From the NCBI RefSeq assembly GCF_023630255.1, contig NZ_JALPRS010000001.1:1116001-1180000 (forward strand): a DNA stretch of 64,000 nt, read 5' to 3'. Position 1 is the stretch's first letter; each line of letters starts with the position of its first letter. The DNA is from Pontibacter deserti. GTDB lineage: Bacteria > Bacteroidota > Bacteroidia > Cytophagales > Hymenobacteraceae. The notes under the pieces were generated by a model, which saw only the letters and a program-made list of their open reading frames with translations, was not told the DNA's origin and made no database searches. Both the position numbers and the translations under genes were made by a program. Shown in pieces: positions 27,212 through 36,487 of this stretch.

Positions 27212-28201
27212 TTACTTCAGCTTATCTTTCAGAATTTCAAACTCGACTCCTGGCGAGATGCGCTCATAAAGTATAAGGTACACAGCATTAGTGATCGGCA
27301 TATCTACGTTAAGCTTTTTGTTAAGCTCGTAAATGCTTTTCACGGCATAGTAACCTTCAGCTACCATGTTCATTTCTACCTGTGCCGATTTTACAGAATA
27401 GCCACGGCCGATCATGTTACCAAAGGTGCGGTTCCTGCTGAATTGTGAGTATGCAGTTACCAATAAGTCGCCTAAGTATGCGGAGCCGCTTAATGATCGG
27501 TGCTGAGGCATCATGGTATCCAGGAAACGCTCGATCTCAAACATGGCATTTGATACAAGCACCGCCTGGAAATTATCGCCATAGTTAAGGCCACGCGCAA
27601 TACCACAGGCCAGTGCAATAATGTTTTTCATTACAGCGCAATACTCAATACCATCCAGGTCATCCAGCGGGTTGGCTTTTACATAGCGGTTTCGGAGCAG
27701 CTCACAGAAATGCTCAGCAGTTTTTATATCATGCGAGCCGATGGTAAGGTATGATTGTTTTTCCAGGGCAACTTCTTCGGCGTGGCACGGGCCGGCAATT
27801 ACCAACTGGTGGCTGTTCGGAACATTAAAATGCTGTTCTACATAATCTGTAATAAGAATGTTTTCATCCGGAATCATCCCTTTTATAGCAGAAACAACCA
27901 CTTTGTTCTGTAAAGCATCTTCCGGAAGATCGGCAATTGCTTCCTCTACAAAAGCTGCCGGAACAGCAAGTATAACCCAGTCTGCTGCGGCCACTACAGC
28001 CTGTATGTCTGCATTTGGCTTTACATAATTAAGATCGAAAGATACCCCGCTTAAGTAGCGCGGGTTATGCTTATAGTTGATCAGGTGCTGCACATCGTTT
28101 TTATTGCGCATCCACCAATGTACCTGTGATTTATTTTCAGATAAGATCTTGACAAGGGCCGTTGCCCAACTGCCTCCACCTATAACGGCTATTTTTTCCA
28201 A
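27212..28201 (-). CDS. gpsA: NAD(P)H-dependent glycerol-3-phosphate dehydrogenase
   Basis: 329 residues. VIGGGSWATALVKILSEN is the nucleotide-binding fold, and the family motifs AGPCHAEEV and KNIIALACGIARGL follow, then GSAYLGDLLVT. It makes sn-glycerol-3-phosphate for phospholipids. It is last in an apparent minus-strand operon, 18 bases after the adaptor gene. Confidence 0.96.
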   Translation of the reverse strand: MEKIAVIGGGSWATALVKILSENKSQVHWWMRNKNDVQHLINYKHNPRYLSGVSFDLNYVKPNADIQAVVAAADWVILAVPAAFVEEAIADLPEDALQNKVVVSAIKGMIPDENILITDYVEQHFNVPNSHQLVIAGPCHAEEVALEKQSYLTIGSHDIKTAEHFCELLRNRYVKANPLDDLDGIEYCAVMKNIIALACGIARGLNYGDNFQAVLVSNAMFEIERFLDTMMPQHRSLSGSAYLGDLLVTAYSQFSRNRTFGNMIGRGYSVKSAQVEMNMVAEGYYAVKSIYELNKKLNVDMPITNAVYLILYERISPGVEFEILKDKLK

Positions 28202-28219
28202 TGTTATGCTATTAGTACC

Positions 28220-29608
28220 TTATTCTTCTTCGCCTTCCTCTTTATCAGCCTCTGTTTTGCTGATCTCTTTTGGGTCTTTTACAATTACTTTGCTCTTATC
28301 TTTCAGTGTTTTAGATACTGCTCTGAAAGGACCTGAAACCACTTTCTGACCTGGCTTCACGCCACTGATGATCTCTATATTATCAAAGTCGCTGATGCCG
28401 GTTTTAACTTTCTGCGCTTTTACAGTATTGGTAGCCGCATCGTAAACAAATACGATCTCGTCTACTTTTACAGCAGCGCGCTTCTCTGCTTCCTCGTCAT
28501 TTTGCTGGGCAGGGCCGGCTTCATTTACCTTATTTTTCTTCTCTTCTTCGGCCCGTGTTGTTACTGCCGACAAAGGCACAGAAAGAGTGTTGCTTTTACG
28601 TTCGGTGATGATATCTACTGATGCGGTCATACCCGGTCTGAAAGGGCGGGCACTTTTAGATGATAAGTGTCTATAAGACTCATTCAGCAAGCGGATACGA
28701 ACTTCAAATTCAGTTACAGCTTCCAGGGTAGTGGCATCTTTGGCTGTATTTGCAATGGCTGTAACTATACCTTTAAACTTCTCATCGCGGGTGGTATAAG
28801 AGTCCACTTCAACTATAACCGAATCGCCAAGCGCTACACGTATAATGTCATTCTCATTCACATTTACGCGTACTTCCATGTTGTTCAGGTTAGCGATGCG
28901 CATAATTTCCGTACCGGCCATCTGCGATGTACCTACCACACGCTCACCGCGCTCTACATTCAGTTTAGATACTGTTCCGCTTACAGGGGCATAAATGGTC
29001 GTTTTGCTCAGGTTTTCACGGGCTTCTTTAAGCGATGCCTGCGCATTCTGCACACCAAATTCAGCTGCGCGTATACTTTGCTTCAGCGATTCTATTTCCT
29101 GCTTACCGGAGTTATAAGCGGCTCTGCTTTGCTCAAATTCTGCATCAGAGATTACTTTCTGGTCAAACAGTTTTTTGTTGCGCTCATACGCCTGCGCTAC
29201 CTGTACCTGGTTAGCCTGCGCCTGTGCCAAACGTGCTCTTGCCTGAGATAACTGAGCTCTGGAAGAATTAACGGTAGCCTGTTGCGCATCTACAAACGAC
29301 TGGTAATTATCAGGGCGGATACGGAGCAGCAACTGGCCTTTTACCACCGAGTCGCCTTCTTCCACGTTCAGCTCTATAATCTCTCCCGACACATCCGGGC
29401 TGATCTTAACTTCTGTTTCTGGCTGTATTTTACCGGAAGCACTTACTTTTTCAACTATCTCTGTCTTTTTAGCATCCGACAGTACTACTTCCACTCCTTC
29501 TTCCTTACCTATCCAGCCGGCTTTTTTAGCTACAACTATAAGTACAATTGCTATTACTAATACTGTAATTAAAATGGGAATGAGACGTTTCGATCTTTTA
29601 GCTGCCAT
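28220..29608 (-). CDS. HlyD/MacA-type efflux periplasmic adaptor
   Basis: 462 residues. A membrane anchor is near residues 8-26, the biotinyl-lipoyl-like domain around 60-90 (VSGEIIELNVEEGDSVVKGQ), a helical hairpin from about 100 to 205, and a beta-barrel and membrane-proximal domain after. The C-terminal end is Lys/Glu-rich. It should bridge an inner-membrane pump to TolC. tolC lies 6 bases upstream, but no pump gene is adjacent. Confidence 0.9.
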   Translation of the reverse strand: MAAKRSKRLIPILITVLVIAIVLIVVAKKAGWIGKEEGVEVVLSDAKKTEIVEKVSASGKIQPETEVKISPDVSGEIIELNVEEGDSVVKGQLLLRIRPDNYQSFVDAQQATVNSSRAQLSQARARLAQAQANQVQVAQAYERNKKLFDQKVISDAEFEQSRAAYNSGKQEIESLKQSIRAAEFGVQNAQASLKEARENLSKTTIYAPVSGTVSKLNVERGERVVGTSQMAGTEIMRIANLNNMEVRVNVNENDIIRVALGDSVIVEVDSYTTRDEKFKGIVTAIANTAKDATTLEAVTEFEVRIRLLNESYRHLSSKSARPFRPGMTASVDIITERKSNTLSVPLSAVTTRAEEEKKNKVNEAGPAQQNDEEAEKRAAVKVDEIVFVYDAATNTVKAQKVKTGISDFDNIEIISGVKPGQKVVSGPFRAVSKTLKDKSKVIVKDPKEISKTEADKEEGEEE

Positions 29609-29614
29609 GATTGT

Positions 29615-31069
29615 TTATAAAGTGATTTCTTTACCCTGGTAAAAGTCCAGTACCTTAAGCTTGAAAGTATACTCGTATTTGGCTTGAATTAAGTTTGATT
29701 GGGCTGTGCGATAGTTTGTGGTTATTACATAAAAGTCCACAGTATTTATCACGCCGCTATTCAGGCGCAGCTCCGCGTTTTTATAGCTCTTTTCGAGAGC
29801 AGTTAATTGTTGCTTGGCTGCCGTATACTTGCGCTGTGCGGCAAGGGCATCTACATACGCCTGTTCTATAGTTTGGCGAAGTTGGTTGCGCTCCAGATCA
29901 GCATTGAGTTTGGCGTTTAGCTGCCCTAGCTTGGCACGCTGCACATTATTGCGGGCAAGCAAACCGTTGAATATCGGAACTGTTAAATTAAGGCCAATCT
30001 GTTTACCAATCGTATTCTTTAACTGTTCACCTAGTGGATAGTCTATTTCATTTAATTTAGGGACATAGTAAATGATTGCTTCTGTTCCTTCTTGATTACT
30101 ATATCCTAATTGTATAGGTCTATACTCTCCAGTATTCTCAAATAATGGATTCTCGCTATTATAAAAGGAGTTTACATTTGCATTCAAAGAGAGTCTTGGA
30201 TAGTAGGCACCGCGGGCAATCGCTAATCCCTTGTCTGCACTCATAACTCTTAAATCAGCAGCTCTTACGCCAGGCTGGTTTTGCAGGGCTGCATCATAAA
30301 CAAGCGCAGGTTCTACAAGCACTGGCAACTGATCTGGTTCCGGTACTTCAGGAATCACTATCTCAAAGTCACGTGCCTGGTCACTTTCCAGGTTTAAAAG
30401 TTGAATAAGTGACAGGCGGGAAATATCCCGCTGATTTCTAGCAGTAATGATATCTAAGTCGTCGGTAGCTAGTTGTGATTCCAGGTCCAAAACAGCCACT
30501 TCCGCCACGCTGCCTGCTTTAAACAAGATCCGGGTTCTGTCTAGTTGCTGCTGCGTTGTGCCGCGCTGTAGTTCTGCTGTTTTAATTAACTCTTCAGCAA
30601 ACAGTACATTCAGGTAAGAAGTGATGATCTGTAATGAGATATCATCCTGAATTGACTGAATATCAAATTCACTTGCCTGCAGGTCCAGATCACGTTGTTT
30701 GATCAGGTTGGTTTGCTGTAAGCCCATAAATAGCGGTACAGAAGCATCTGCACCAATACCTAACGAAGTATATTCATTAACACGCAGCTCTTGTACTGTT
30801 GGGTCAACGGTTGTACCAGAGCTGAATGCGCTTTGTGCAGATCCGTTTAAACTAGGCAAACGATCCAGCTTGGCCTGTTTTAGGTCAATTGCGGTTACGT
30901 CGCGGTTAATGCGGGTTTGCTTTACCTGCAGGTTATTTTTTTTGGCGTATTCAATGGCTTCGGGTAGCGTCCAGCCGCCTTCGCCGGGATTGTCCTGCGC
31001 AAGTGCTGGTGCTGAGAACAGCATAGAACCCAAGGCAAGGGTTAGCAACAAATTAGTAGATTTCTTCAT
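29615..31069 (-). CDS. TolC-family outer membrane efflux protein
   Basis: 484 residues from ATG 31069 with a signal peptide (MKKSTNLLLTLALGSM...ALAQ). Two TolC-like repeats of helical coiled coil and beta strands (RDLDLQASEFDIQSIQDDI in one half and AKLGQLNAKLNADLERN in the other) are visible. The frame is open 11 codons further upstream to 31102, but the signal peptide and the overlap with sdaAB choose 31069. Substrate unknown. Confidence 0.92.
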   Translation of the reverse strand: MKKSTNLLLTLALGSMLFSAPALAQDNPGEGGWTLPEAIEYAKKNNLQVKQTRINRDVTAIDLKQAKLDRLPSLNGSAQSAFSSGTTVDPTVQELRVNEYTSLGIGADASVPLFMGLQQTNLIKQRDLDLQASEFDIQSIQDDISLQIITSYLNVLFAEELIKTAELQRGTTQQQLDRTRILFKAGSVAEVAVLDLESQLATDDLDIITARNQRDISRLSLIQLLNLESDQARDFEIVIPEVPEPDQLPVLVEPALVYDAALQNQPGVRAADLRVMSADKGLAIARGAYYPRLSLNANVNSFYNSENPLFENTGEYRPIQLGYSNQEGTEAIIYYVPKLNEIDYPLGEQLKNTIGKQIGLNLTVPIFNGLLARNNVQRAKLGQLNAKLNADLERNQLRQTIEQAYVDALAAQRKYTAAKQQLTALEKSYKNAELRLNSGVINTVDFYVITTNYRTAQSNLIQAKYEYTFKLKVLDFYQGKEITL

Positions 31070-31091
31070 AGTTTTAGGTATTAAGGGTCGG

Positions 31092-31769
31092 TTATAGATC
31101 AATATTAGGAATATAAACCACGTGTTTTACCCAGCTCAGCTGTTTCAGGTATTCCAGGGTAATTGGCTTTATACCTGAGTCCATTTCGATAAACTGGCGG
31201 GCCATCTCATTCTTTCCTTTCCTTGACACGTTCATGGTAGCTATGTTGCAATCGTCGTGCGCAATAACAGAGGCGATAAAAGCTATACTTCCCTTTACAT
31301 CGTCGGCATCAATTATAAGCGTATGTAGGTTAGCAGAGAAACTGGCCGTAAAGCCATCTACCTCTACAATCTGGATCACACCACCGCCACGGCTCTGGCC
31401 TATAACTTCTACTTCACGGCCCTGTGCTTTCAGATTAAGCTTTATGGTATTCGGGTGCATGGTAGAGGCATTGCCTACCGATTTAAAAGTATACTTCAGG
31501 CCACGCTCTTTTGCATGTTCAAAAGCTTCTTTTATGCGTTTATCATCTGTTTTAAAATCAAGCAGGCCGGCAACTATAGCCCGGTCGCTGCCGTGGCCCT
31601 CGTAAGTGCGGGCAAAGGAATTATAGAAAGTGATAGTGGCTTCTTCGGGAGCGGCACCAAGTATACGGATAGCGGCTCTGGCGATGCGTACCACACCAGC
31701 TGTATGCGAACTGGACGGACCGATCATTACGGGACCAATCATATCAAAAACACTGCTTTTTTCGGCCAT
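31092..31769 (-). CDS. sdaAB: L-serine dehydratase, iron-sulfur type, beta subunit
   Basis: 225 residues. VFDMIGPVMIGPSSSHTAGV is the family signature near the N-terminus; a C-terminal ACT-like domain starts about residue 150 (FSANLHTLIIDADDVKGSIA). It pairs with an alpha subunit that holds the iron-sulfur cluster and deaminates serine to pyruvate. No alpha gene is next to it. It lies 22 bases before tolC on the same strand. Confidence 0.93.
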   Translation of the reverse strand: MAEKSSVFDMIGPVMIGPSSSHTAGVVRIARAAIRILGAAPEEATITFYNSFARTYEGHGSDRAIVAGLLDFKTDDKRIKEAFEHAKERGLKYTFKSVGNASTMHPNTIKLNLKAQGREVEVIGQSRGGGVIQIVEVDGFTASFSANLHTLIIDADDVKGSIAFIASVIAHDDCNIATMNVSRKGKNEMARQFIEMDSGIKPITLEYLKQLSWVKHVVYIPNIDL

Positions 31770-32093
31770 AATAGGTAAGCGTATTACTAAAATATCGTAA
31801 AAACCAAATTTATAAATAAACTCTCAGTATTTTAGCAAGGAAGGTATAAAATAGGCTTATTTCTACGAACTATACTTCTAGCTATACGAACTCCCCTGCC
31901 TGCTCCACAAACACTTGTGCAGTGTGCCTGAAATTGCTGCTATACTTGGCAAATGCTCATAATTCCGGACTAGCTGCTTATTTAGCACGTAAAATTTAAA
32001 GAGAAACAGATAATATTTAATAAATGACATGTTGGAGCCACCGGATTTTCTTACTTTGCAATTTTAAAGTGCATCTCACCAATATAACCAACT
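31770..32093. other. Intergenic region between divergent sdaAB and kynA
   Basis: 324 bases with no gene. On the minus strand TAAATTTG (31812-31805) could be the sdaAB -7 element. On the plus strand TTACTTTG (32051-32058), one base from the -7 consensus, precedes kynA by 36 bases, with TTG 16 bases upstream. TACGAACT occurs twice in direct orientation at 31864 and 31885, 21 bases apart, as expected for a regulator on one DNA face. CACAA-ACAC-TTGTG lies at 31906. Confidence 0.6.
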
Positions 32094-33059
32094 ATGGACT
32101 ACAACTTTAAACCAGAAGTGCTCGAACAATTAAAGCGCCTGGAAGAAAAGTATGTGCCTTTAGGCCAGGATCTGGCAGCATACCTGGAAGGCCTTTACCA
32201 CACGGATTTCCTGAATTACTGGGATTACATCCACCTGGATACGCTGCTTAGCCTGCAGAACCCGCGCACCACTATTCCGGATGAAAAGATCTTTATCATG
32301 TATCACCAGATAACGGAGCTATACTTTAAGCTTTGCCTGGAAGAGTACAGACAAATAGGTGAAGACAAGGCAATTACTGCAGAGATATTAACTAAACGCT
32401 TAAAGCGCATAAACCGGTATTTTGATAACCTGATCAATTCGTTTGATGTGATGGTGGATGGCATGGATCCGAAGCAGTTCCTGCAGTTCCGGATGGCGTT
32501 GATGCCGGCAAGTGGTTTCCAGTCGGCACAGTACCGTTTAATCGAAATCGCTTCTACAGATCTAAGAAATCTGGTGGCTAAAGACAAGCGTGCTGTACTT
32601 GGTTTGCAGAGCACACAGGAAGAAATGATTGGCTGTATTTACTGGAAAGAAGGTGCTACAGAGGTTGCATCCGGAGCTAAAACACTTACTCTGATCCGTT
32701 TTGAGGAAAAGTATACAGACCAGTTAATTGCCTTTGCAAAGGAGTATGAGCATAAGAATGTGTGGAGCGTTTATAAGCGCCTGCCTGAAGAAGAACAGCA
32801 AAACGAAAGGCTTAAAAAACAAATGCGCGACCTTGACAGCAACGTGAACGTAAACTGGCCGCTGATGCACTATAAATCTGCAGTTCGTTATTTGCAGCGC
32901 GACCCGGATGTAATTGCAGCAACCGGCGGAACCAACTGGATGAAATACCTGCCTCCAAAGTTCCAGAAGCGCATTTTTTACCCAGAACTATTCAACGAGC
33001 AGGAAATTGAAGAATGGGGTAAAGGATGGGTAGACAGAGTACTGAACGGAGAAATTTAA
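32094..33059 (+). CDS. kynA: Tryptophan 2,3-dioxygenase
   Basis: 321 residues, within the length of bacterial TDO. DYIHLDTLLSLQ, IMYHQITELYFKLCLEE with the heme-region His, and GFQSAQYRLIEI are clear family motifs; GGTNWMKYLP lies near the end. It opens the indole ring of tryptophan to N-formylkynurenine with heme and O2. No other kynurenine genes are in the window. Start is the first ATG. Confidence 0.95.
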   Translation: MDYNFKPEVLEQLKRLEEKYVPLGQDLAAYLEGLYHTDFLNYWDYIHLDTLLSLQNPRTTIPDEKIFIMYHQITELYFKLCLEEYRQIGEDKAITAEILTKRLKRINRYFDNLINSFDVMVDGMDPKQFLQFRMALMPASGFQSAQYRLIEIASTDLRNLVAKDKRAVLGLQSTQEEMIGCIYWKEGATEVASGAKTLTLIRFEEKYTDQLIAFAKEYEHKNVWSVYKRLPEEEQQNERLKKQMRDLDSNVNVNWPLMHYKSAVRYLQRDPDVIAATGGTNWMKYLPPKFQKRIFYPELFNEQEIEEWGKGWVDRVLNGEI

Positions 33060-33083
33060 TGGCTGATTGGTAAATTGTTTAAT

Positions 33084-33156
33084 TGTCATTTCGAGCCTGT
33101 GCGAGAAATCTAATACAACTTATAGTTGAATCAGATCTCTCCTATCGTCGATGGCA
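33084..33156. repeat. REP-like palindromic element, copy B
   Basis: 73 bases with TGTCATTTCGA at one end, GCGAGAAATCT inside, and AGATCTCTCCTATCGTCGATGGCA at the other, so the ends can pair. It has the same organisation as copy A at 22877-22950. Confidence 0.75.
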
Positions 33157-33170
33157 AACAATTTAAGATT

Positions 33171-33209
33171 GACCTCACAGTGTTTGCCAAGCCTGTGAGG
33201 TCTTTTTTA
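33171..33209 (+). terminator. Terminator of kynA
   Basis: The stem GACCTCACAG/CTGTGAGGTC with an 11-base loop ends in a run of T. The same stem sequence is often seen as a repeated terminator in this phylum, which I note from memory only. Confidence 0.8.
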
Positions 33210-33335
33210 TTGTCTATTGAATTTGCTTTACCTTTGCTGTGTTATCATAAAACTATAGCTGAGTTAACAATTTAACAATTCAGCCATTCAACAATTAAAT
33301 TAAAGAGTTTAAGGTTAACTACCTTACCTAACTAC

Positions 33336-34913
33336 ATGAGAAAAAAAGAACTCGAGCTGGTACTGGCTCCTGAGGTAGCTTTTGATGCTGCTCAACTTGA
33401 ACACGAATTACTTACAAGTGCCAGACTTCGTCCTGAAGATGTTAAATACCTGCACCGCATTAAGCGATCTATAGATGCACGCGGCCGTCAGGTACTGGTA
33501 CGTGTTAAAGCCGATCTATACTTAGATACTCCTCCTACAGATATTATTTCGCCGGTTTATAGGTACAAAGATGTCTCTAAGGAGAAGCAGGTAATTATAG
33601 TTGGTGCCGGTCCGGCAGGTTTATTTGCTGCTTTGCGCTGTATTGAGCTTGGACTGAAACCCATCGTGCTGGAGCGCGGCAAAGATGTCAGAAGCCGCCG
33701 CCGTGATCTGGCTGCCATCAACAAAGAGCATGTTGTTAACCCGGATTCTAATTATTGCTTTGGGGAAGGGGGTGCCGGTACCTACTCGGATGGCAAACTA
33801 TACACCCGTTCTAAAAAACGTGGCGATCTGCTCCGTATACTTCAGATTTTTGTGCAGCACGGCGCTACGCCAGATATACTTTTTGATGCGCACCCACACA
33901 TCGGTACCAACAAATTGCCTAAGATTATTGAAGCCATACGCGAAACAGTGCGACAAGCTGGTGGTGAAGTATTATTTGATAAGCGCGTGATCAACTTTAT
34001 AGTTGAAGGCGACGAAATGAAAGGCGTGGTAACGCAGGATGGGCAGGAATATACCGGAGAGTCTGTTATACTTGCTACCGGCCACAGCGCCCGCGACATT
34101 TTTGAAACGCTGCATGCATCTGGTGTAACTATAGAAGCCAAACCTTTTGCCATGGGCGTGCGCGTAGAGCACCAGCAAAGCCTGATAGACAGCATTCAGT
34201 ATAAGTGTGAGGATCGTGGGCCTTACCTGCCGGCATCGTCTTATGCGTTGGTTCAGCAAACGGTTTACAACAACAGGCAACGCGGCATTTTCTCTTTCTG
34301 CATGTGCCCGGGTGGTTTTATAGTTCCTTCGGCAACTGCTCCCGGCGAAGTGGTGGTTAATGGTATGTCGCCGAGCCGCCGCGACTCTAAATTTGCCAAT
34401 TCCGGTATAGTGGTGGCTATTGAGCTGGAAGATATGGAGCTGGATAAATATGGTCCGCTGGCTGGCTTGCGTATGCAACAGGCTTTAGAGCAGAAAGCAT
34501 GCGCAATGGCTGGGGGTACGCAGGTTGCTCCTGCCCAGCTATTACAGGATTTTACCCGTGGCAAAGTAAGCAGCTCTTTGTTAGAAACATCGTACCAGCC
34601 TGGCCTTGCTTCTGTAGATGTGAATGAGCTGTTCTCGCCGGACATGGCTTACAGGCTACGTGAAGGCTTTAAAGGGTTTGGCAACAAGATGCGTGGTTAT
34701 TTAAGTAATAATGCCCAGATAGTTGGTGTTGAGAGCCGTACCTCGTCACCGGTGCGTATTCCGCGCGACAGGGAAACGCTGGAGCATGTGCAGATCAGGA
34801 ATCTATATCCTTGTGGTGAAGGTGCCGGTTATGCAGGCGGTATTGTATCGGCAGCGATGGATGGTGAACGTTGTGCTGAAATGATTGCGGCAAAAGTAAA
34901 AAGGGCACTATAA
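33336..34913 (+). CDS. FAD-dependent oxidoreductase, COG2509 type
   Basis: 525 residues. An N-terminal domain of about 85 residues precedes the nucleotide-binding site IVGAGPAGLFAALR at about 89. Further motifs are GEGGAGTYSDGKLYTR, ILATGHSARDIF and the C-terminal GEGAGYAGGIVSAAMDG. This group of flavoproteins has no proven substrate. It lies 276 bases downstream of kynA, separated by a terminator and repeats. Confidence 0.9.
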   Translation: MRKKELELVLAPEVAFDAAQLEHELLTSARLRPEDVKYLHRIKRSIDARGRQVLVRVKADLYLDTPPTDIISPVYRYKDVSKEKQVIIVGAGPAGLFAALRCIELGLKPIVLERGKDVRSRRRDLAAINKEHVVNPDSNYCFGEGGAGTYSDGKLYTRSKKRGDLLRILQIFVQHGATPDILFDAHPHIGTNKLPKIIEAIRETVRQAGGEVLFDKRVINFIVEGDEMKGVVTQDGQEYTGESVILATGHSARDIFETLHASGVTIEAKPFAMGVRVEHQQSLIDSIQYKCEDRGPYLPASSYALVQQTVYNNRQRGIFSFCMCPGGFIVPSATAPGEVVVNGMSPSRRDSKFANSGIVVAIELEDMELDKYGPLAGLRMQQALEQKACAMAGGTQVAPAQLLQDFTRGKVSSSLLETSYQPGLASVDVNELFSPDMAYRLREGFKGFGNKMRGYLSNNAQIVGVESRTSSPVRIPRDRETLEHVQIRNLYPCGEGAGYAGGIVSAAMDGERCAEMIAAKVKRAL

Positions 34914-35007
34914 TATTGCACCGGCTTTAGATTCATTTGGTTTAAAACTAAAGTATAAAACTAACTGTAAATAAAGCGTATACTTTGTTTTACTTAAAGT
35001 AATAACT

Positions 35008-35370
35008 ATGAAAAAGACAGTAGTTTTGGGAGCTACCGATAATCCTTCCCGCTATGCATATAAAGCTGTACACCGGCTAAAAGAGCATGGCCATGAAGTG
35101 GTGCCGGTGGGCATCAAAAATGCTTCTGTTAACGGGCTTCAGATCATAACAGATAAAACACAGAAAGTTGATAACGTGGACACTGTTACCTTGTATGTTG
35201 GGCCACAAAACCAGCCGGTTTGGTATGATTATATTATTTCGTTGAAACCGAAGCGTATTATTTTTAACCCGGGCACCGAGAACCGCGAACTTGAGCAACT
35301 TGCCGAAGATAACGGAATTGAAACAATGCATCATTGTACGCTGGTAATGTTGGCAAGCAGCACATATTAA
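35008..35370 (+). CDS. CoA-binding domain protein (YccU type)
   Basis: 120 residues, a single Rossmann CoA-binding domain. VVLGATDNPSRYAYKAVHRL is the N-terminal nucleotide loop, then VVPVGIKNASVNG and IIFNPGTENRELEQLAED. It is soluble and probably binds CoA or a nucleotide; the biological role is not known. It follows the flavoprotein by 94 bases. Confidence 0.9.
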   Translation: MKKTVVLGATDNPSRYAYKAVHRLKEHGHEVVPVGIKNASVNGLQIITDKTQKVDNVDTVTLYVGPQNQPVWYDYIISLKPKRIIFNPGTENRELEQLAEDNGIETMHHCTLVMLASSTY

Positions 35371-35466
35371 ATTTTTTCAGGGTAAAGTATAACCCAGCAA
35401 AAAAGTAATTCGTATAAATAAATGTAAGTTAAGCAGATGGCATTTGTTGTCTTATGTTTAACAAAG

Positions 35467-35496
35467 AAAAAGGGATCTGAACAAGATCCCTTTTTT
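35467..35496. terminator. Bidirectional terminator
   Basis: AAAAAGGGATCT/AGATCCCTTTTT, a 12-bp perfect stem with a five-base loop, lies between two converging genes, with A and T tracts for both directions. Confidence 0.87.
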
Positions 35497-35509
35497 GTTT
35501 TCACTGGTT

Positions 35510-36334
35510 TTATAGTTTACTCTCCGGAGTAGCCGGCTTTTCTTCCATCTGGTAACGCATTGTAGAGGCTAGTGCACTGTCCGGCAAAATGTTAGAGGCC
35601 CCCGCCTGTACTTTGTTCATCATGCCGGAAACTATACGAGACTCTCCTTTCATTAAGGCTGTATATCCATCTTTGGCAACCTCCTCGGGTGAGGAAAGCG
35701 GTCCGTTGGCTGCGCGTGTATTTTCAGCATCAGCCTGCTTAAAGAAGTTTGTGTCGCTCGCGCCAGGGCAAAGTGCTGTAATGGTAATGTTTTTGTCTTT
35801 CAGTTCATTCTGTAAAGCTTCGGTAAAGGAAAGTACGAAAGCCTTGGAAGCTGCATAAACCGACATTAAAGGAGATGGCATAAATGAAACTATAGAAGCC
35901 AGGTTAAGGATCTTGCCATCGTTACGGGCTACCATATCTTTTAAGAACAGTTTTGTTAGATGTACTACACTGGTTATATTCAGCTGTATCAATTCCAATT
36001 CACGATCGAGCTCTGTTTCATGGAAGAAGCCATGCACCCCAACACCGGCATTATTTACTAAAACGTCAACTTTTATTCCTTTCTGTTTCAGTTCATCATA
36101 AATTTCCTGGGGCGATTCGGGCTGAGACAAGTCCGATTGCACAATGCATACCTGCTGTAACTGATACTGATCCTGCAGACTGAAGCCAAGCTCTCTTAAT
36201 CTGTCGCCGCTACGTGCTACAAGCACCAGGTTATACTTGTCTTTTGCAAAGAGTTTGGCAAATTCCATCCCGAAACCGTTGGATGCACCTGTAATGAGAA
36301 CCGTCTTCTGATTGTTTCCTTCCATTGTTTTCAT
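35510..36334 (-). CDS. SDR family NAD(P)-dependent oxidoreductase (DltE-like)
   Basis: 274 residues. TGASNGFGMEFAKLFA is the cofactor loop, NNAGVGVHGFF and ASIVSF hold the catalytic region, and YAASKAFVLSFTEAL the Tyr-Lys pair. The Pro/Glu-rich C-terminal tail is extra. The COG0300 (DltE) group has broad substrates; the reaction here is unknown. Convergent with the CoA-binding gene. Confidence 0.91.
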   Translation of the reverse strand: MKTMEGNNQKTVLITGASNGFGMEFAKLFAKDKYNLVLVARSGDRLRELGFSLQDQYQLQQVCIVQSDLSQPESPQEIYDELKQKGIKVDVLVNNAGVGVHGFFHETELDRELELIQLNITSVVHLTKLFLKDMVARNDGKILNLASIVSFMPSPLMSVYAASKAFVLSFTEALQNELKDKNITITALCPGASDTNFFKQADAENTRAANGPLSSPEEVAKDGYTALMKGESRIVSGMMNKVQAGASNILPDSALASTMRYQMEEKPATPESKL

Positions 36335-36487
36335 AGTTTGATTTTATACTTCTGATTAACACACTTGCTAATGCCGGAAGTATAAGTTTACCATAGTAAC
36401 AAGCTGAAGGTTACTTCATAAGTATAAACTCAGGTATAAATGGTTTAACAATGGGTGATGTAGAGAAGCAGCAGCGTGAAGACAAAA

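Larger units (their letters stand above)
33058..33301. repeat. Inverted AT-rich word repeat flanking the kynA downstream gap
   Basis: The left arm at 33058-33087 is an imperfect inverted copy of the right arm at 33264-33296; shared cores are ACAATTTAACAATT and CAGCCATT. Each arm iterates the word ACAATT. The REP-like copy B and a terminator lie between them. Confidence 0.6.
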
